From NCBI GenBank assembly GCA_900542385.1, contig UQNP01000018.1:1-21625 (forward strand): DNA of 21,625 bases. The letters are read 5' to 3'. Positions 1 to 7,080 of this stretch are shown here, piece after piece. A model generated the notes under the pieces. The model had not been told where the DNA came from. It saw only the letters and a program-made list of their open reading frames with translations, and did no database searches. The stretch's first letter is position 1. Each line of letters starts with the position of its first letter. Source of the DNA: an uncultured Eubacterium sp. (GTDB lineage Bacteria; Bacillota; Clostridia; Peptostreptococcales; Anaerovoracaceae). The translations under genes were made by a program, and so were the position numbers.

Positions 1-823
1 CCTGCACTGTACATTTATTCTCCATAAGACAGGAATAGATATGCTCCAGCATTCCGGCAGCCTGTTCCACTTTTTCCGCATCCTGTTCTGCTTTTGAGTA
101 AATGCTCTCAACTCCGGCTTTCTCAGCTGTATCAGCCGCCTTTCCATACATTTTTGCCGCTTCCGATATGTTCTTTACAGCCTCTTTCAGAATAAATACT
201 GCTATGCCTGTATTTTCTGAAGGCGAATAACTTTGGAGCATCTTTGCTTTTTCCTCAGCCCACGACATATAATCAGGGATGCTCCTAAGCTCATCATATA
301 TTGTTATTACGTTATCTTTCAATCTGTTCTCACTTCTGTCGGAACTGTATTTTCTCAAAAAAGCGGTAAAAGCATCATAATCCGATTCAAATCTCTTATC
401 AAAGAGTTCATCAACACTCTCTTTCTTCATTATTGATATCTGTATATCATCACCTATGGAAAATCCAGGCTCAAGATCTGTGAGATAAAAATATCTCTTT
501 ATTATCTCAAGAGAAAAATTATGAAAAGTTCCGATACTTGCCTTCGGCATCATTGAAAGCTGCTTGCGCAGGAACTTCAAATCGCCTCTTTTAGATTCTA
601 TCTCCTTTCTGATAGCTGCATTGAGCCTTTCCTTCATTTCCAACGACGCGGCATTGGTAAACGTCGTTATCAGAAACTCGTCGATATTGACATTATCTTT
701 AAGCACCATCTGTTTTATGCGCTCTATCAAAACGGCGGTTTTACCTGAACCTGCCGCTGCCGAAACAAGCATATTTTTATTTCTCGACTCTATTATATGT
801 TCCTGTGCTTCCGTCCATTTCAT
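1..823 (-). CDS. addA: AddA, ATP-dependent helicase/nuclease subunit A (N-terminal part, cut by window edge)
   Basis: This frame is open from an ATG at 821-823 to the left edge, giving about 274 residues of a UvrD/RecB-type superfamily 1 helicase. Visible motifs are a Q-motif-like WTEAQ at residues 3-7, Walker A AAAGSGKT at 22-29, motif Ia TFTNAAS at 54-60, and an AddA-like SIGTFHNFSLEIIKRY segment at roughly residue 95-110. AddA, usually about 1200 residues, works with AddB in processing double-strand DNA ends for recombination; the helicase core and C-terminal nuclease would lie outside the window. A GGAG sequence precedes the start by about 12 bases. The gene immediately upstream is a tiny membrane protein, not addB, so the AddB partner is either downstream or elsewhere. 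A related UvrD-family helicase is the alternative, but the TFTNAA and FHNFSLEIIKRYFYL segments favour AddA. Confidence 0.85.
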   Translation of the reverse strand, partial: MKWTEAQEHIIESRNKNMLVSAAAGSGKTAVLIERIKQMVLKDNVNIDEFLITTFTNAASLEMKERLNAAIRKEIESKRGDLKFLRKQLSMMPKASIGTFHNFSLEIIKRYFYLTDLEPGFSIGDDIQISIMKKESVDELFDKRFESDYDAFTAFLRKYSSDRSENRLKDNVITIYDELRSIPDYMSWAEEKAKMLQSYSPSENTGIAVFILKEAVKNISEAAKMYGKAADTAEKAGVESIYSKAEQDAEKVEQAAGMLEHIYSCLMENKCTVQ

Positions 824-863
824 GCTATATATTCTCTCCGATCATATACAGTTTATTGAAATA

Positions 864-892
864 AGTATACATCTAAATGTACTTATACACAA
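864..892 (-). promoter_or_regulatory. Candidate addA promoter overlapped by an inverted repeat
   Basis: On the minus strand TTGTGT (887-892) lies 17 bases from TATACT (864-869), about 40 bases upstream of the addA start. The -10 is good and the -35 is weak. The arms ATAAGTA(TA)CAT and ATGTACTTAT, covering 861-886, form a 10-bp inverted repeat with a two-base bulge spanning the -10 and spacer, which could be an operator. The sequence matches are direct; the function is inferred. Confidence 0.4.
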
Positions 893-929
893 TATATCCA
901 TTTACCGATATATCCGCATGAAAAACTAT

Positions 930-962
930 AAAAAAGGAGCTCCGGCTTTTCAGCCCAGCTCC
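930..962 (-). terminator. Intrinsic terminator of the 56-residue small gene
   Basis: Minus-strand stem GGAGCT/AGCTCC (957-962 with 936-941) continues into GGCT/AGCC (952-955 with 944-947) around a four-base loop and is followed by six T residues. The stop codon of the small gene (950-952) lies within the hairpin, so the last sense codons and the terminator share bases. It separates the small gene from addA. Confidence 0.75.
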
Positions 963-1120
963 GTAAGTTTTTTGGTCGCCTTTTTCAGATCATCTACAGC
1001 TTCTTTCATTTCCCTCTTTATTTTCCTCTGATCTCTTGGCTCCATAAGCATATAAAGATGCAGACTTACTATAGCTCCTGCAATCCCCATACCGAGTATC
1101 ATTCCACATGATTTTCCCAT
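950..1120 (-). CDS. Small membrane-anchored protein, YtxH-like (56 residues)
   Basis: An ATG at 1118-1120 is preceded by a strong AGGAGG and opens a 56-codon frame ending in TGA. Residues 4-26 form a glycine-rich hydrophobic segment, probably one membrane helix. A MEPRDQRKIKR basic turn follows, then a charged amphipathic helix to the end. This layout resembles the short YtxH-type general-stress proteins of Firmicutes, where a proline-bearing turn after a Gly-rich helix is followed by a long charged helix. Homology cannot be shown at this length and no function is assigned. The gene is transcribed divergently from gpmI and has its own terminator. The good ribosome-binding site, its position, and the terminator at its stop support it being real. 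Confidence 0.7.
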   Translation of the reverse strand: MGKSCGMILGMGIAGAIVSLHLYMLMEPRDQRKIKREMKEAVDDLKKATKKLTELG

Positions 1121-1194
1121 AGGTCTTCCTCCTTTATATATTGAAAATATACAGCAATGCCATATAAGTATTATTCCCGCTTTTTAAAACTATA

Positions 1195-1203
1195 TGATAT
1201 AAT
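1195..1203 (+). promoter_or_regulatory. Extended -10 promoter for gpmI
   Basis: TGATATAAT fits the TGnTATAAT extended -10 consensus exactly (TG at 1195-1196, TATAAT at 1198-1203) and lies 41 bases before the gpmI ATG. No good -35 is seen at 16-18 bases upstream, as is common for extended -10 promoters. The rest of the 1121-1244 divergent interval holds the two ribosome-binding sites; I found no convincing promoter for the minus-strand small gene. Confidence 0.65.
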
Positions 1204-1244
1204 GGATTTTATAAATTCAAATATCGACCACGGAGGTATCATAT

Positions 1245-2774
1245 ATGAAAAATTTTAAACGTCCGACTATACTCATGATCCTCGACGGATACGGGCTCAA
1301 TCCAAATCCTGAAGGAAATGCGATAGCTGCCGCGAAAAAGCCGAATCTCGACAGATTATTTTCAGAATATCCTTCAACTAAACTGAAGGCCTGCGGTCTG
1401 GATGTCGGTCTTCCTGAAGGACAGATGGGCAACTCTGAAGTAGGACATCTGAACATAGGTGCCGGAAGGATAGTGTATCAGGATCTCACTCTAATAACAA
1501 AGTCCATAGAAGACGGAAGTTTTTTTGAAAACGCATCTCTCAAAAAAGCTATGGATCATGTCAAAGAAAATGATTCTGTGCTGCACCTGCTCGGCCTTCT
1601 GTCTGACGGAGGTGTACACAGCCACATAAATCATCTTCTTGCACTGATAGATATGGCACAAAAGAGCGGAGTTAAAAAAGTCTGCATCCATTGTTTCCTC
1701 GACGGCCGGGATGTTCCGCCAAGATGTGCTTCCAAATACATAGAAATTCTCTCTGATCATCTGGAAAAAACGAAGATAGGAGTCATAGGAACTGTATCCG
1801 GCAGATACTACGCCATGGACAGAGATAAACGCTGGGACAGAGTGCAGAAAGCTTACGATGCTATGACCTTAGGAGAAGGATATCATGCTGAGAACGCAGA
1901 CTCTGCCGTAAAACAGGCGTACGAACGGGATGAAAACGATGAATTTGTCATTCCTACTGTAACCGATGATTTCATCCCTGTTTCCGACGGCGACAGCATG
2001 ATAATGTTCAATTTCAGACCTGACAGAGCAAGAGAAATAACACGCTCCTTCGTAGATAAAAGCTTTGATGGTTTCAACAGGAAAAAGACTGTCAAAGACC
2101 TGTGTTACGTGTGCATGACACAATACGATGCGCAAATGCCTGACGTCCTGCTTGCATACCCGCCTGAAACTATGAAAAACACATTGGGCGAATACATAGC
2201 TGATGCCGGACTCAAACAGCTTCGCATAGCAGAAACGGAAAAATACGCCCATGTCACCTTTTTCTTCAACGGAGGTGTCGAAGCTCCGAACAGGAATGAG
2301 GACAGGATTCTGGTCCCATCTCCTAAAGTGGCTACATATGATATGAAGCCTGAAATGAGCGCATATGAAGTTACTGACAAAGTGATCGAAGCTATAGATG
2401 AAGAAAAGTACGATGTGATAATCTTAAACTATGCCAACGCTGATATGGTAGGACATACAGGTATTATGAACGCTGCCGTAAAAGCTGTGGAGACCCTGGA
2501 CGTATGCGTCAAAAAAGTTGTGGACGCTGTACTCGAAAAAGACGGACAGATCCTCCTCACTGCCGATCACGGCAATGCAGATGTGATGACTGATGATGAG
2601 GGTAATGTGGTTACTGCCCACTCTTTGAACGATGTTCCTCTTATGCACATATCGTCAGAGCCGAAAACACTTGCAGAAGGCGGCAGACTCTGCGACATAT
2701 CCCCTACTATGCTGGATCTGATGGATATGGATATCCCTGATGAAATGACCGGAAACTCTCTGATAGAAAAATAA
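1245..2774 (+). CDS. gpmI: 2,3-bisphosphoglycerate-independent phosphoglycerate mutase
   Basis: This is a 509-residue cytosolic glycolytic enzyme that interconverts 3- and 2-phosphoglycerate using two Mn(II) ions and a phosphoserine intermediate. Its length is normal for the family. Alkaline-phosphatase-superfamily metal sites are visible: LDGYG with Asp14, catalytic Ser64 in MGNSEVGH (62-68), NYANADMVGHTG at 395-406, DHGNAD at 441-446, and His459. The inserted phosphotransferase domain carries DGGVHSH (121-127) and GRDVPP (154-159). The ATG has GGAGG eight bases upstream. It is the only plus-strand gene here, is monocistronic with an extended -10 promoter, and is followed by a strong hairpin shared with convergent pnp. 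In many Firmicutes gpmI sits in a gap-pgk-tpi cluster; here it stands alone. Confidence 0.97.
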   Translation: MKNFKRPTILMILDGYGLNPNPEGNAIAAAKKPNLDRLFSEYPSTKLKACGLDVGLPEGQMGNSEVGHLNIGAGRIVYQDLTLITKSIEDGSFFENASLKKAMDHVKENDSVLHLLGLLSDGGVHSHINHLLALIDMAQKSGVKKVCIHCFLDGRDVPPRCASKYIEILSDHLEKTKIGVIGTVSGRYYAMDRDKRWDRVQKAYDAMTLGEGYHAENADSAVKQAYERDENDEFVIPTVTDDFIPVSDGDSMIMFNFRPDRAREITRSFVDKSFDGFNRKKTVKDLCYVCMTQYDAQMPDVLLAYPPETMKNTLGEYIADAGLKQLRIAETEKYAHVTFFFNGGVEAPNRNEDRILVPSPKVATYDMKPEMSAYEVTDKVIEAIDEEKYDVIILNYANADMVGHTGIMNAAVKAVETLDVCVKKVVDAVLEKDGQILLTADHGNADVMTDDEGNVVTAHSLNDVPLMHISSEPKTLAEGGRLCDISPTMLDLMDMDIPDEMTGNSLIEK

Positions 2775-2784
2775 TTTTCGATGA

Positions 2785-2826
2785 CAAAAAGAGCACTGAG
2801 GCTTTAGCCCCAGTGCTCTTTTTTGT
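2785..2826. terminator. Bidirectional terminator between gpmI and pnp
   Basis: A near-perfect stem, AGAGCACTG-a-GGCT paired with AGCC-c-CAGTGCTCT, has a two-base loop and is flanked by an A run on the left and six T residues on the right. It can end gpmI on the plus strand and pnp on the minus strand. It begins 11 bases after the gpmI stop. Confidence 0.9.
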
Positions 2827-2861
2827 TATATCAAAGCTTTACTTCATATGCCCTTGATAGA

Positions 2862-4961
2862 TTAGAGAAGTTCTTTTCTTGAAAGATTTATTCTGTTCTG
2901 ACTGTCGATCTCCGTAACTTTTACTTTTACCTTGTCTCCCACATTCATTACATCCTCAACCTTTTCTACTCTCTCTTTTGCCATTTTTGAAATATGGAGA
3001 AGTCCTTCTTTACCCGGCAGGATCTCTATGAATGCTCCGAAATTCGTCACTCTCGTAACAGTTCCTTCATATATTTCACCCGGCTCCGGATCTTTTACAA
3101 GGAGTTCGATTTCCTTCATTCCTGCTTCTGCACTCTTCACATCAGGAGCTGCGATATATACGAGTCCTGTATCATCTATATCTATCTTCACTCCTGTGTC
3201 TGCGATTATCTTGTTTATCGTCTTTCCTCCCGGTCCTATTACAGTTCTTATCTGTTCAGGATCTATATGCATGGATATTATTCTAGGTGCATAAGGTGAA
3301 AGTTCTTTTCTCGGCTCAGGAAGCTCATCGAGCATTTCCTTCATTATATGCATCCTTCCTTCATATGCCTGCTTGAGAGCGTTCTGGAGAACTTCCTTTG
3401 ATAATCCGTGAACTTTTATATCCATCTGGATCGCCGTAACGCCCTTTGCTGTTCCTGCCACCTTGAAGTCCATATCTCCCAGGAAGTCTTCCATACCCTG
3501 GATATCGGAAAGTATGGCCATTTTGCTCGTTCCGTCTTCTTCAACACGCTCTATCAGACCCATGGCAATTCCTGCAACCGGCGCTTTGATAGGAACTCCT
3601 GCATCCATGAGAGCAAGACAGCTTCCGCAGACCGATGCCTGCGATGTCGATCCGTTTGAAGAAAGCACTTCCGATACCACTCTTATAGCGTAAGGGAATT
3701 CTTCTTCGCTCGGCAGTACCGGTATGAGAGCTCTTTCAGCCAGTGCGCCGTGGCCTATCTCTCTTCTTCCCGGACTTCTCATAGGTCTCGCTTCGCCTAC
3801 AGAATAAGGCGGGAAGTTGTAGTGATGCATGTATCTTTTTTCTGTCTGTTCGTTTATTCCGTCTATAGTCTGAGCTTCGCTTAAAGTTCCAAGAGTTGCT
3901 ACAGACATTACCTGAGTCTGTCCTCTCTTGAAAAGGGCAGATCCGTGAGTTCTCGGAAGTATACCTGTATCACACCATATAGGTCTTATCTCCGTTCTCT
4001 TTCTGTTGTCAGGTCTTATTTCATCATCGAGTATGAGACTTCTAACCTGTTCTTTGGTTATAGTATATAAAACATTGTCTATTTCTTTGGCGTTATCCGG
4101 ATATATCTCTTCAAAATACTCTTTAGTCTCAGATTCTACAGCATCCATATTGTCCAGTCTCTCCATCTTATCGTAGGTCTGGATAGCTGCTCTCATCTTT
4201 TCTTCTGCGTAATCCCTGACAGCTTTTTCTATATCCTCAGGAACTTTATAAAGCTCGACCTCCATCTTAGGCTTGCCGATCTCTTTCACTATTTCTTCTA
4301 TAAATTCAACTATTTTCTTGATTTCCTCATGGGCAAACATTATAGCGTCGAGAATAGTTTCTTCCGGGATCTCATCAGCTCCTGCCTCTACCATCATTAT
4401 TGCATCCTTAGTTCCCGAAACGACCAGATGCATTGAGCTTTCTTCCCTCTGAGCCAGGGAAGGATTAACGATAAACTCTCCGTCTATCATTCCTATAAGT
4501 ACTGATCCCGTAGGACCATCCCACGGTATATCCGATATTGCAAGAGCTACAGACGAGCCTATCATCGCAGCTATTTCCGACGGTGCGTCGTCATCAACGC
4601 TCATTACCGTAGCAACTACCTGCACATCATTGAAAAATCCCTTTGGGAAAAGAGGTCTGAGAGGTCTGTCCATAAGTCTCGAATTGAGAATAGCTTTTTC
4701 GCTTGGTCTTCCTTCTCTTTTTATAAATCCTCCCGGAATTTTTCCCGCAGCGTACATTTTTTCTTCATAATCACATGAAAGCGGGAAAAAATCGATGTCC
4801 GGCCTCGGCTCTTTCGATGCTACCGCTGTAACATTCACAACAGTATCTCCGTATCTTACCATGACCTGCCCGTTGGCCATCTCACATACTTTTCCGATCT
4901 CAAGCTCAAGAAGCCTTCCGCCGATCGCCGTCTTAAAAGTCCTGTAATCCGTAAATTTCAT
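2862..4961 (-). CDS. pnp: Polyribonucleotide nucleotidyltransferase (PNPase)
   Basis: PNPase degrades RNA phosphorolytically from the 3' end and is a core mRNA-decay enzyme. With the ATG at 4959-4961 it has 699 residues, the usual length. Domains in order are RNase PH-like core 1 (about 1-220, with [21 protein letters not shown] near 58-78), an all-helical linker, catalytic RNase PH core 2 (about 320-545, with Asp486, Asp492 and GDMDFK at 495-500), a KH domain (about 558-615, GPGG at 576-579), and an S1 domain (about 626-696). A TTG nine bases upstream could extend the frame, but it lies only three bases from AGGAGG, so the ATG, 12 bases away, is preferred. It follows rpsO in the conserved rpsO-pnp pair, with a hairpin between them. 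Confidence 0.97.
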   Translation of the reverse strand: MKFTDYRTFKTAIGGRLLELEIGKVCEMANGQVMVRYGDTVVNVTAVASKEPRPDIDFFPLSCDYEEKMYAAGKIPGGFIKREGRPSEKAILNSRLMDRPLRPLFPKGFFNDVQVVATVMSVDDDAPSEIAAMIGSSVALAISDIPWDGPTGSVLIGMIDGEFIVNPSLAQREESSMHLVVSGTKDAIMMVEAGADEIPEETILDAIMFAHEEIKKIVEFIEEIVKEIGKPKMEVELYKVPEDIEKAVRDYAEEKMRAAIQTYDKMERLDNMDAVESETKEYFEEIYPDNAKEIDNVLYTITKEQVRSLILDDEIRPDNRKRTEIRPIWCDTGILPRTHGSALFKRGQTQVMSVATLGTLSEAQTIDGINEQTEKRYMHHYNFPPYSVGEARPMRSPGRREIGHGALAERALIPVLPSEEEFPYAIRVVSEVLSSNGSTSQASVCGSCLALMDAGVPIKAPVAGIAMGLIERVEEDGTSKMAILSDIQGMEDFLGDMDFKVAGTAKGVTAIQMDIKVHGLSKEVLQNALKQAYEGRMHIMKEMLDELPEPRKELSPYAPRIISMHIDPEQIRTVIGPGGKTINKIIADTGVKIDIDDTGLVYIAAPDVKSAEAGMKEIELLVKDPEPGEIYEGTVTRVTNFGAFIEILPGKEGLLHISKMAKERVEKVEDVMNVGDKVKVKVTEIDSQNRINLSRKELL

Positions 4962-4973
4962 AATAAACAACTA

Positions 4974-4979
4974 CCTCCT
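4974..4979 (-). promoter_or_regulatory. Ribosome-binding site deciding the pnp start
   Basis: AGGAGG is followed after 3 bases by TTG and after 12 bases by ATG. Three bases is too close for initiation, so the ATG (4961) is called and the TTG (4970) rejected. Confidence 0.7.
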
Positions 4980-5029
4980 GTTTATTTTCTTTCCTTTTTA
5001 TATTTTATTTAATGCTAAAAGTTGTCCTA

Positions 5030-5062
5030 TACAAATAAAGACGGGGAATACATGCCCCGTCT
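5030..5062 (-). terminator. Hairpin between rpsO and pnp
   Basis: Minus-strand AGACGGGG/CCCCGTCT (5055-5062 with 5039-5046) forms a perfect 8-bp stem with an 8-base loop, followed by a T-rich but interrupted tail (TTATTTGT). It lies 17 bases after the rpsO stop. The imperfect U tract suggests partial termination, or an mRNA-processing/stability element. I see no strong separate promoter for pnp in the remaining interval. Confidence 0.65.
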
Positions 5063-5078
5063 AAATTACCAAGTCTGT

Positions 5079-5345
5079 TTACTTTCTTAAACCTAAACGA
5101 GCTATAAGGGCTCTGTATCTGTCAAGATCCTTTTCCTTTAGGTAATTAAGAAGATTTCTTCTCTGACCTACCATCTTCAAAAGGCCTCTTCTGGAGTGAT
5201 GGTCCTTTTTATGAACTTTAAGATGTTCATTTAAATCGTTGATTCTGTAAGTGAGAATAGCTATCTGCACCTCAGGGGAACCTGTGTCTCCCTCTTTCAG
5301 CTGATACTCTTTGATTATCTCTGCTTTCTTTTCAGTAGTTATCAT
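5079..5345 (-). CDS. rpsO: 30S ribosomal protein S15
   Basis: S15 is a primary 16S rRNA-binding protein of the small-subunit platform. From the ATG at 5343-5345 it has 88 residues, the usual size, starting [10 protein letters not shown] and containing the family blocks [23 protein letters not shown] and [11 protein letters not shown]. The frame is open upstream to an earlier ATG (5369), but that would lie before AGGAGG (5355-5360), which sits nine bases from the chosen start, so the longer form is rejected. The gene has its own promoter and a structured leader, and lies upstream of pnp as in most bacteria. Confidence 0.97.
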   Translation of the reverse strand: MITTEKKAEIIKEYQLKEGDTGSPEVQIAILTYRINDLNEHLKVHKKDHHSRRGLLKMVGQRRNLLNYLKEKDLDRYRALIARLGLRK

Positions 5346-5372
5346 TTTTGTTTTCCTCCTCGTATTCATCCG

Positions 5373-5418
5373 CCTGCAGCTGAATCGTCGCCGGAGTTTC
5401 GTTCGACTAAGCAGCAGG
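5373..5418 (-). ncRNA. Candidate structured rpsO leader (S15 autoregulatory element)
   Basis: The minus-strand leader forms a long irregular hairpin: CCTGC/GCAGG at the base (5414-5418 with 5373-5377), then GCT/AGC, then AGTCG/CGATT, each separated by one mismatch. The apical loop contains CTCCGG (5391-5396), whose CTCC is complementary to the GGAG of the rpsO ribosome-binding site (5355-5360). A loop-to-Shine-Dalgarno pseudoknot would therefore be possible. S15 is known to repress its own mRNA through leader RNA structure in several bacteria. The pairing is seen; the regulation is inferred. Confidence 0.5.
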
Positions 5419-5436
5419 TAAATTTATTAACGATTT

Positions 5437-5465
5437 ATATTATCATATAATCTTTCATTTTGCAA
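5437..5465 (-). promoter_or_regulatory. rpsO promoter
   Basis: Minus-strand TTGCAA (5460-5465) and TAATAT (5437-5442) are separated by 17 bases, with TG one base before the -10 (TGaTAATAT, extended -10). The predicted start leaves a leader of about 85 bases that contains the hairpin at 5373-5418. The -35 lies only 12 bases after the MATE gene stop and there is no terminator between, so read-through from the MATE gene is also possible. Confidence 0.7.
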
Positions 5466-5477
5466 CAGTTATGAAAA

Positions 5478-6851
5478 TTATTTGCTTCCGTCCGATATTT
5501 TTCTTAAAGCTTTCCTGAACTGGAATGTAAACAATACCGAAGTAAAAGCAACGGCAAAAAAGTCTGCCACCGGCTCTGCCATATATACTGCCGTTGCGGG
5601 GTCTGATGTGAATATTCTCGGCATTATATATATCAGCGGTATCAACAGAATAAATTTACGCATGACAGCGACTATAATGGACGCTTTCGCATTGCCCAGA
5701 GATGTGAAAGTCATCTGACAGGCCATCTGGATACCGAATAAGACTGAACATGCCATATATATACGCAACGCATCTTTCGTATACAACAGCAGCTCACTGC
5801 TTGTCGTAAACATCGATGCAAACAGCTGTGGAAACAGCATGACACACAGCCACAAAATCGCAGCGTATATGAGACTGACCTTCAGAAGAAGCTTAAATGC
5901 GCTTTTTACACGCTTTGCATTGCATGCGCCGTAATTGTAGCTTATTACCGGCTGCGCACCCTGTCCCAGTCCCTGCATAGGCAGCGTAGCAAACTGCATC
6001 ACACTGGTCAGTATAGTCATGGCGCCAACTGCGATATCACCGCCGTACCTAAGCAGCGATGAATTAAAACATATAGATATTATGCTTTCGCTTGATTGCA
6101 TCACAAATGTAGAAAGTCCCAAGGCTATACTTGGCAGTATTATATTACTCCTGAGCCGTAAATTTTCTTTTCTTAACCTAATAAATGTTTTCTTTCCATT
6201 AAGGAATCCAACTACCCATACACATGATGCTGCCTGAGATATGACCGTTGCAACCGCCGCTCCTTTAACTCCCATGTCAAAGGCGAATATGAATACAGGA
6301 TCCAGTATTATATTCAGCACAGCTCCTATGAGCACAGACAACATTCCCGTTTTCGCAAAACCCTGAGCCGTAATAAACATATTCATCCCGAGGGTAAGCT
6401 GTACGAATACAGTACCCAGCGCATATATGTTCATGTAATCCGTACCGTATGTTATCGTATTTTCACTCGCTCCGAAAGCCAGCAAAAACGATTCGTTTGC
6501 TAAAAGCAGTATTACCGTCAGAATTACTGATATTATTATCTGCGCGGAAAAACAGTTGCCAAGAGTTTTTTCCGCCATATCATAATTTCCTCTCCCCATG
6601 AATATGGATGCTCTCGGAGCTCCTCCATATCCCACAAGAGCTGCAAATGCCGAAACTATCATTATCAGCGGCATCGAAACTCCTACCCCGGTAAGAGCAT
6701 CAGCTCCGACTCCCTGTATATGCCCTATATATATCCTGTCTACGATATTATAAAGCATGTTTATTATCTGCGCTGTCACTGTAGGGAGCGCCAGCTTGAA
6801 CAGAAGTTTCCCCACCGGCTCTTTTGCCAAAAACTCTTTATCCTGATCCAT
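5478..6851 (-). CDS. MATE family efflux transporter, MepA-like
   Basis: This 457-residue integral membrane protein belongs to the multidrug and toxic compound extrusion family, cation-coupled antiporters with twelve helices in two six-helix halves. The N-terminal segment KLALPTVTAQIINMLYNIVDRIYIG is characteristic, followed by GVGVSMPLIM and GAPRASIFMGRGNYDMAEKTLGN. The second half opens near IALGLSTFVMQSSES, with GLGQGAQPVISYNYGA as the matching conserved loop. It most resembles the Firmicute MepA-like branch; the substrate cannot be predicted. The ATG is preceded only by a weak AGGAT. It sits between tRNA-Pro and rpsO, a place with no transporter in Bacillus subtilis, so it may be a lineage-specific insertion. 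Only about 22 bases separate it from the tRNA terminator, leaving no room for its own promoter. Confidence 0.9.
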   Translation of the reverse strand: MDQDKEFLAKEPVGKLLFKLALPTVTAQIINMLYNIVDRIYIGHIQGVGADALTGVGVSMPLIMIVSAFAALVGYGGAPRASIFMGRGNYDMAEKTLGNCFSAQIIISVILTVILLLANESFLLAFGASENTITYGTDYMNIYALGTVFVQLTLGMNMFITAQGFAKTGMLSVLIGAVLNIILDPVFIFAFDMGVKGAAVATVISQAASCVWVVGFLNGKKTFIRLRKENLRLRSNIILPSIALGLSTFVMQSSESIISICFNSSLLRYGGDIAVGAMTILTSVMQFATLPMQGLGQGAQPVISYNYGACNAKRVKSAFKLLLKVSLIYAAILWLCVMLFPQLFASMFTTSSELLLYTKDALRIYMACSVLFGIQMACQMTFTSLGNAKASIIVAVMRKFILLIPLIYIMPRIFTSDPATAVYMAEPVADFFAVAFTSVLFTFQFRKALRKISDGSK

Positions 6852-6873
6852 GATCTTATCCTGCCCTTTTCAA

Positions 6874-6910
6874 TTAAAAACCCTCTGAAATCATAAAAAT
6901 TCCAAAGGGT
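6874..6910 (-). terminator. Terminator of tRNA-Pro
   Basis: Minus-strand ACCCTTTGGAAT (6899-6910) pairs with ATTTCAGAGGGT (6880-6891) over 12 positions including two G-U pairs, with a seven-base loop and a five-T tail. It lies between the tRNA 3' end and the MATE gene, so the MATE gene probably depends on read-through. Confidence 0.85.
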
Positions 6911-6922
6911 CTGTATTTTTAA

Positions 6923-6999
6923 TGGTCGGGGCAACAGGATTTGAACCTGCGGCCTTTGCGTCCCGAACGCAACGCTCTACCAAACTGAGCCATGCCCCG
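6923..6999 (-). tRNA. tRNA-Pro (anticodon CGG)
   Basis: A 77-base cloverleaf is readable on the minus strand: acceptor CGGGGCA/TGCCCCG, D stem GCTC/GAGC, anticodon stem TTGCG/CGCAA with loop TTCGGGA (anticodon CGG, reading CCG), a five-base variable loop, T stem GCAGG/CCTGT with loop TTCAAAT, discriminator A, and genome-encoded CCA. It has its own promoter and a strong terminator. All stems pair and the conserved GG and TTC positions are present. Confidence 0.97.
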
Positions 7000-7019
7000 A
7001 TCTCATTTCCGACATTCCT

Positions 7020-7048
7020 ATTATATTCCACATCATCTGCAACATCAA
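7020..7048 (-). promoter_or_regulatory. tRNA-Pro promoter
   Basis: Minus-strand TTGATG (7043-7048) and a perfect TATAAT (7020-7025) are separated by 17 bases. The -10 is 20 bases from the mature tRNA 5' end, so the precursor leader would be short. No convincing ribF terminator is seen in 7026-7080; only a weak AT-rich hairpin lies there. Confidence 0.8.
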
Positions 7049-7080
7049 GCATTTATTTACTTTGTTTGTAAAATTCGGCA

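Noticed and set aside
564..1031. A 155-codon plus-strand open frame spanning the addA start and the small gene
   Set aside because: It crosses two well-supported minus-strand genes, a terminator and a promoter, and its translation is low-complexity.
1121..1190. Promoter for the 56-residue small gene
   Set aside because: AT-rich hexamers such as TATATT are present but none has a plausible -35 at 16-18 bases.
4962..4970. TTG start extending pnp by three codons
   Set aside because: Only three bases from AGGAGG; the family begins near the ATG at 4961.
5346..5369. Upstream ATG extending S15 by eight residues
   Set aside because: It lies upstream of the ribosome-binding site; the 88-residue form matches S15 exactly.
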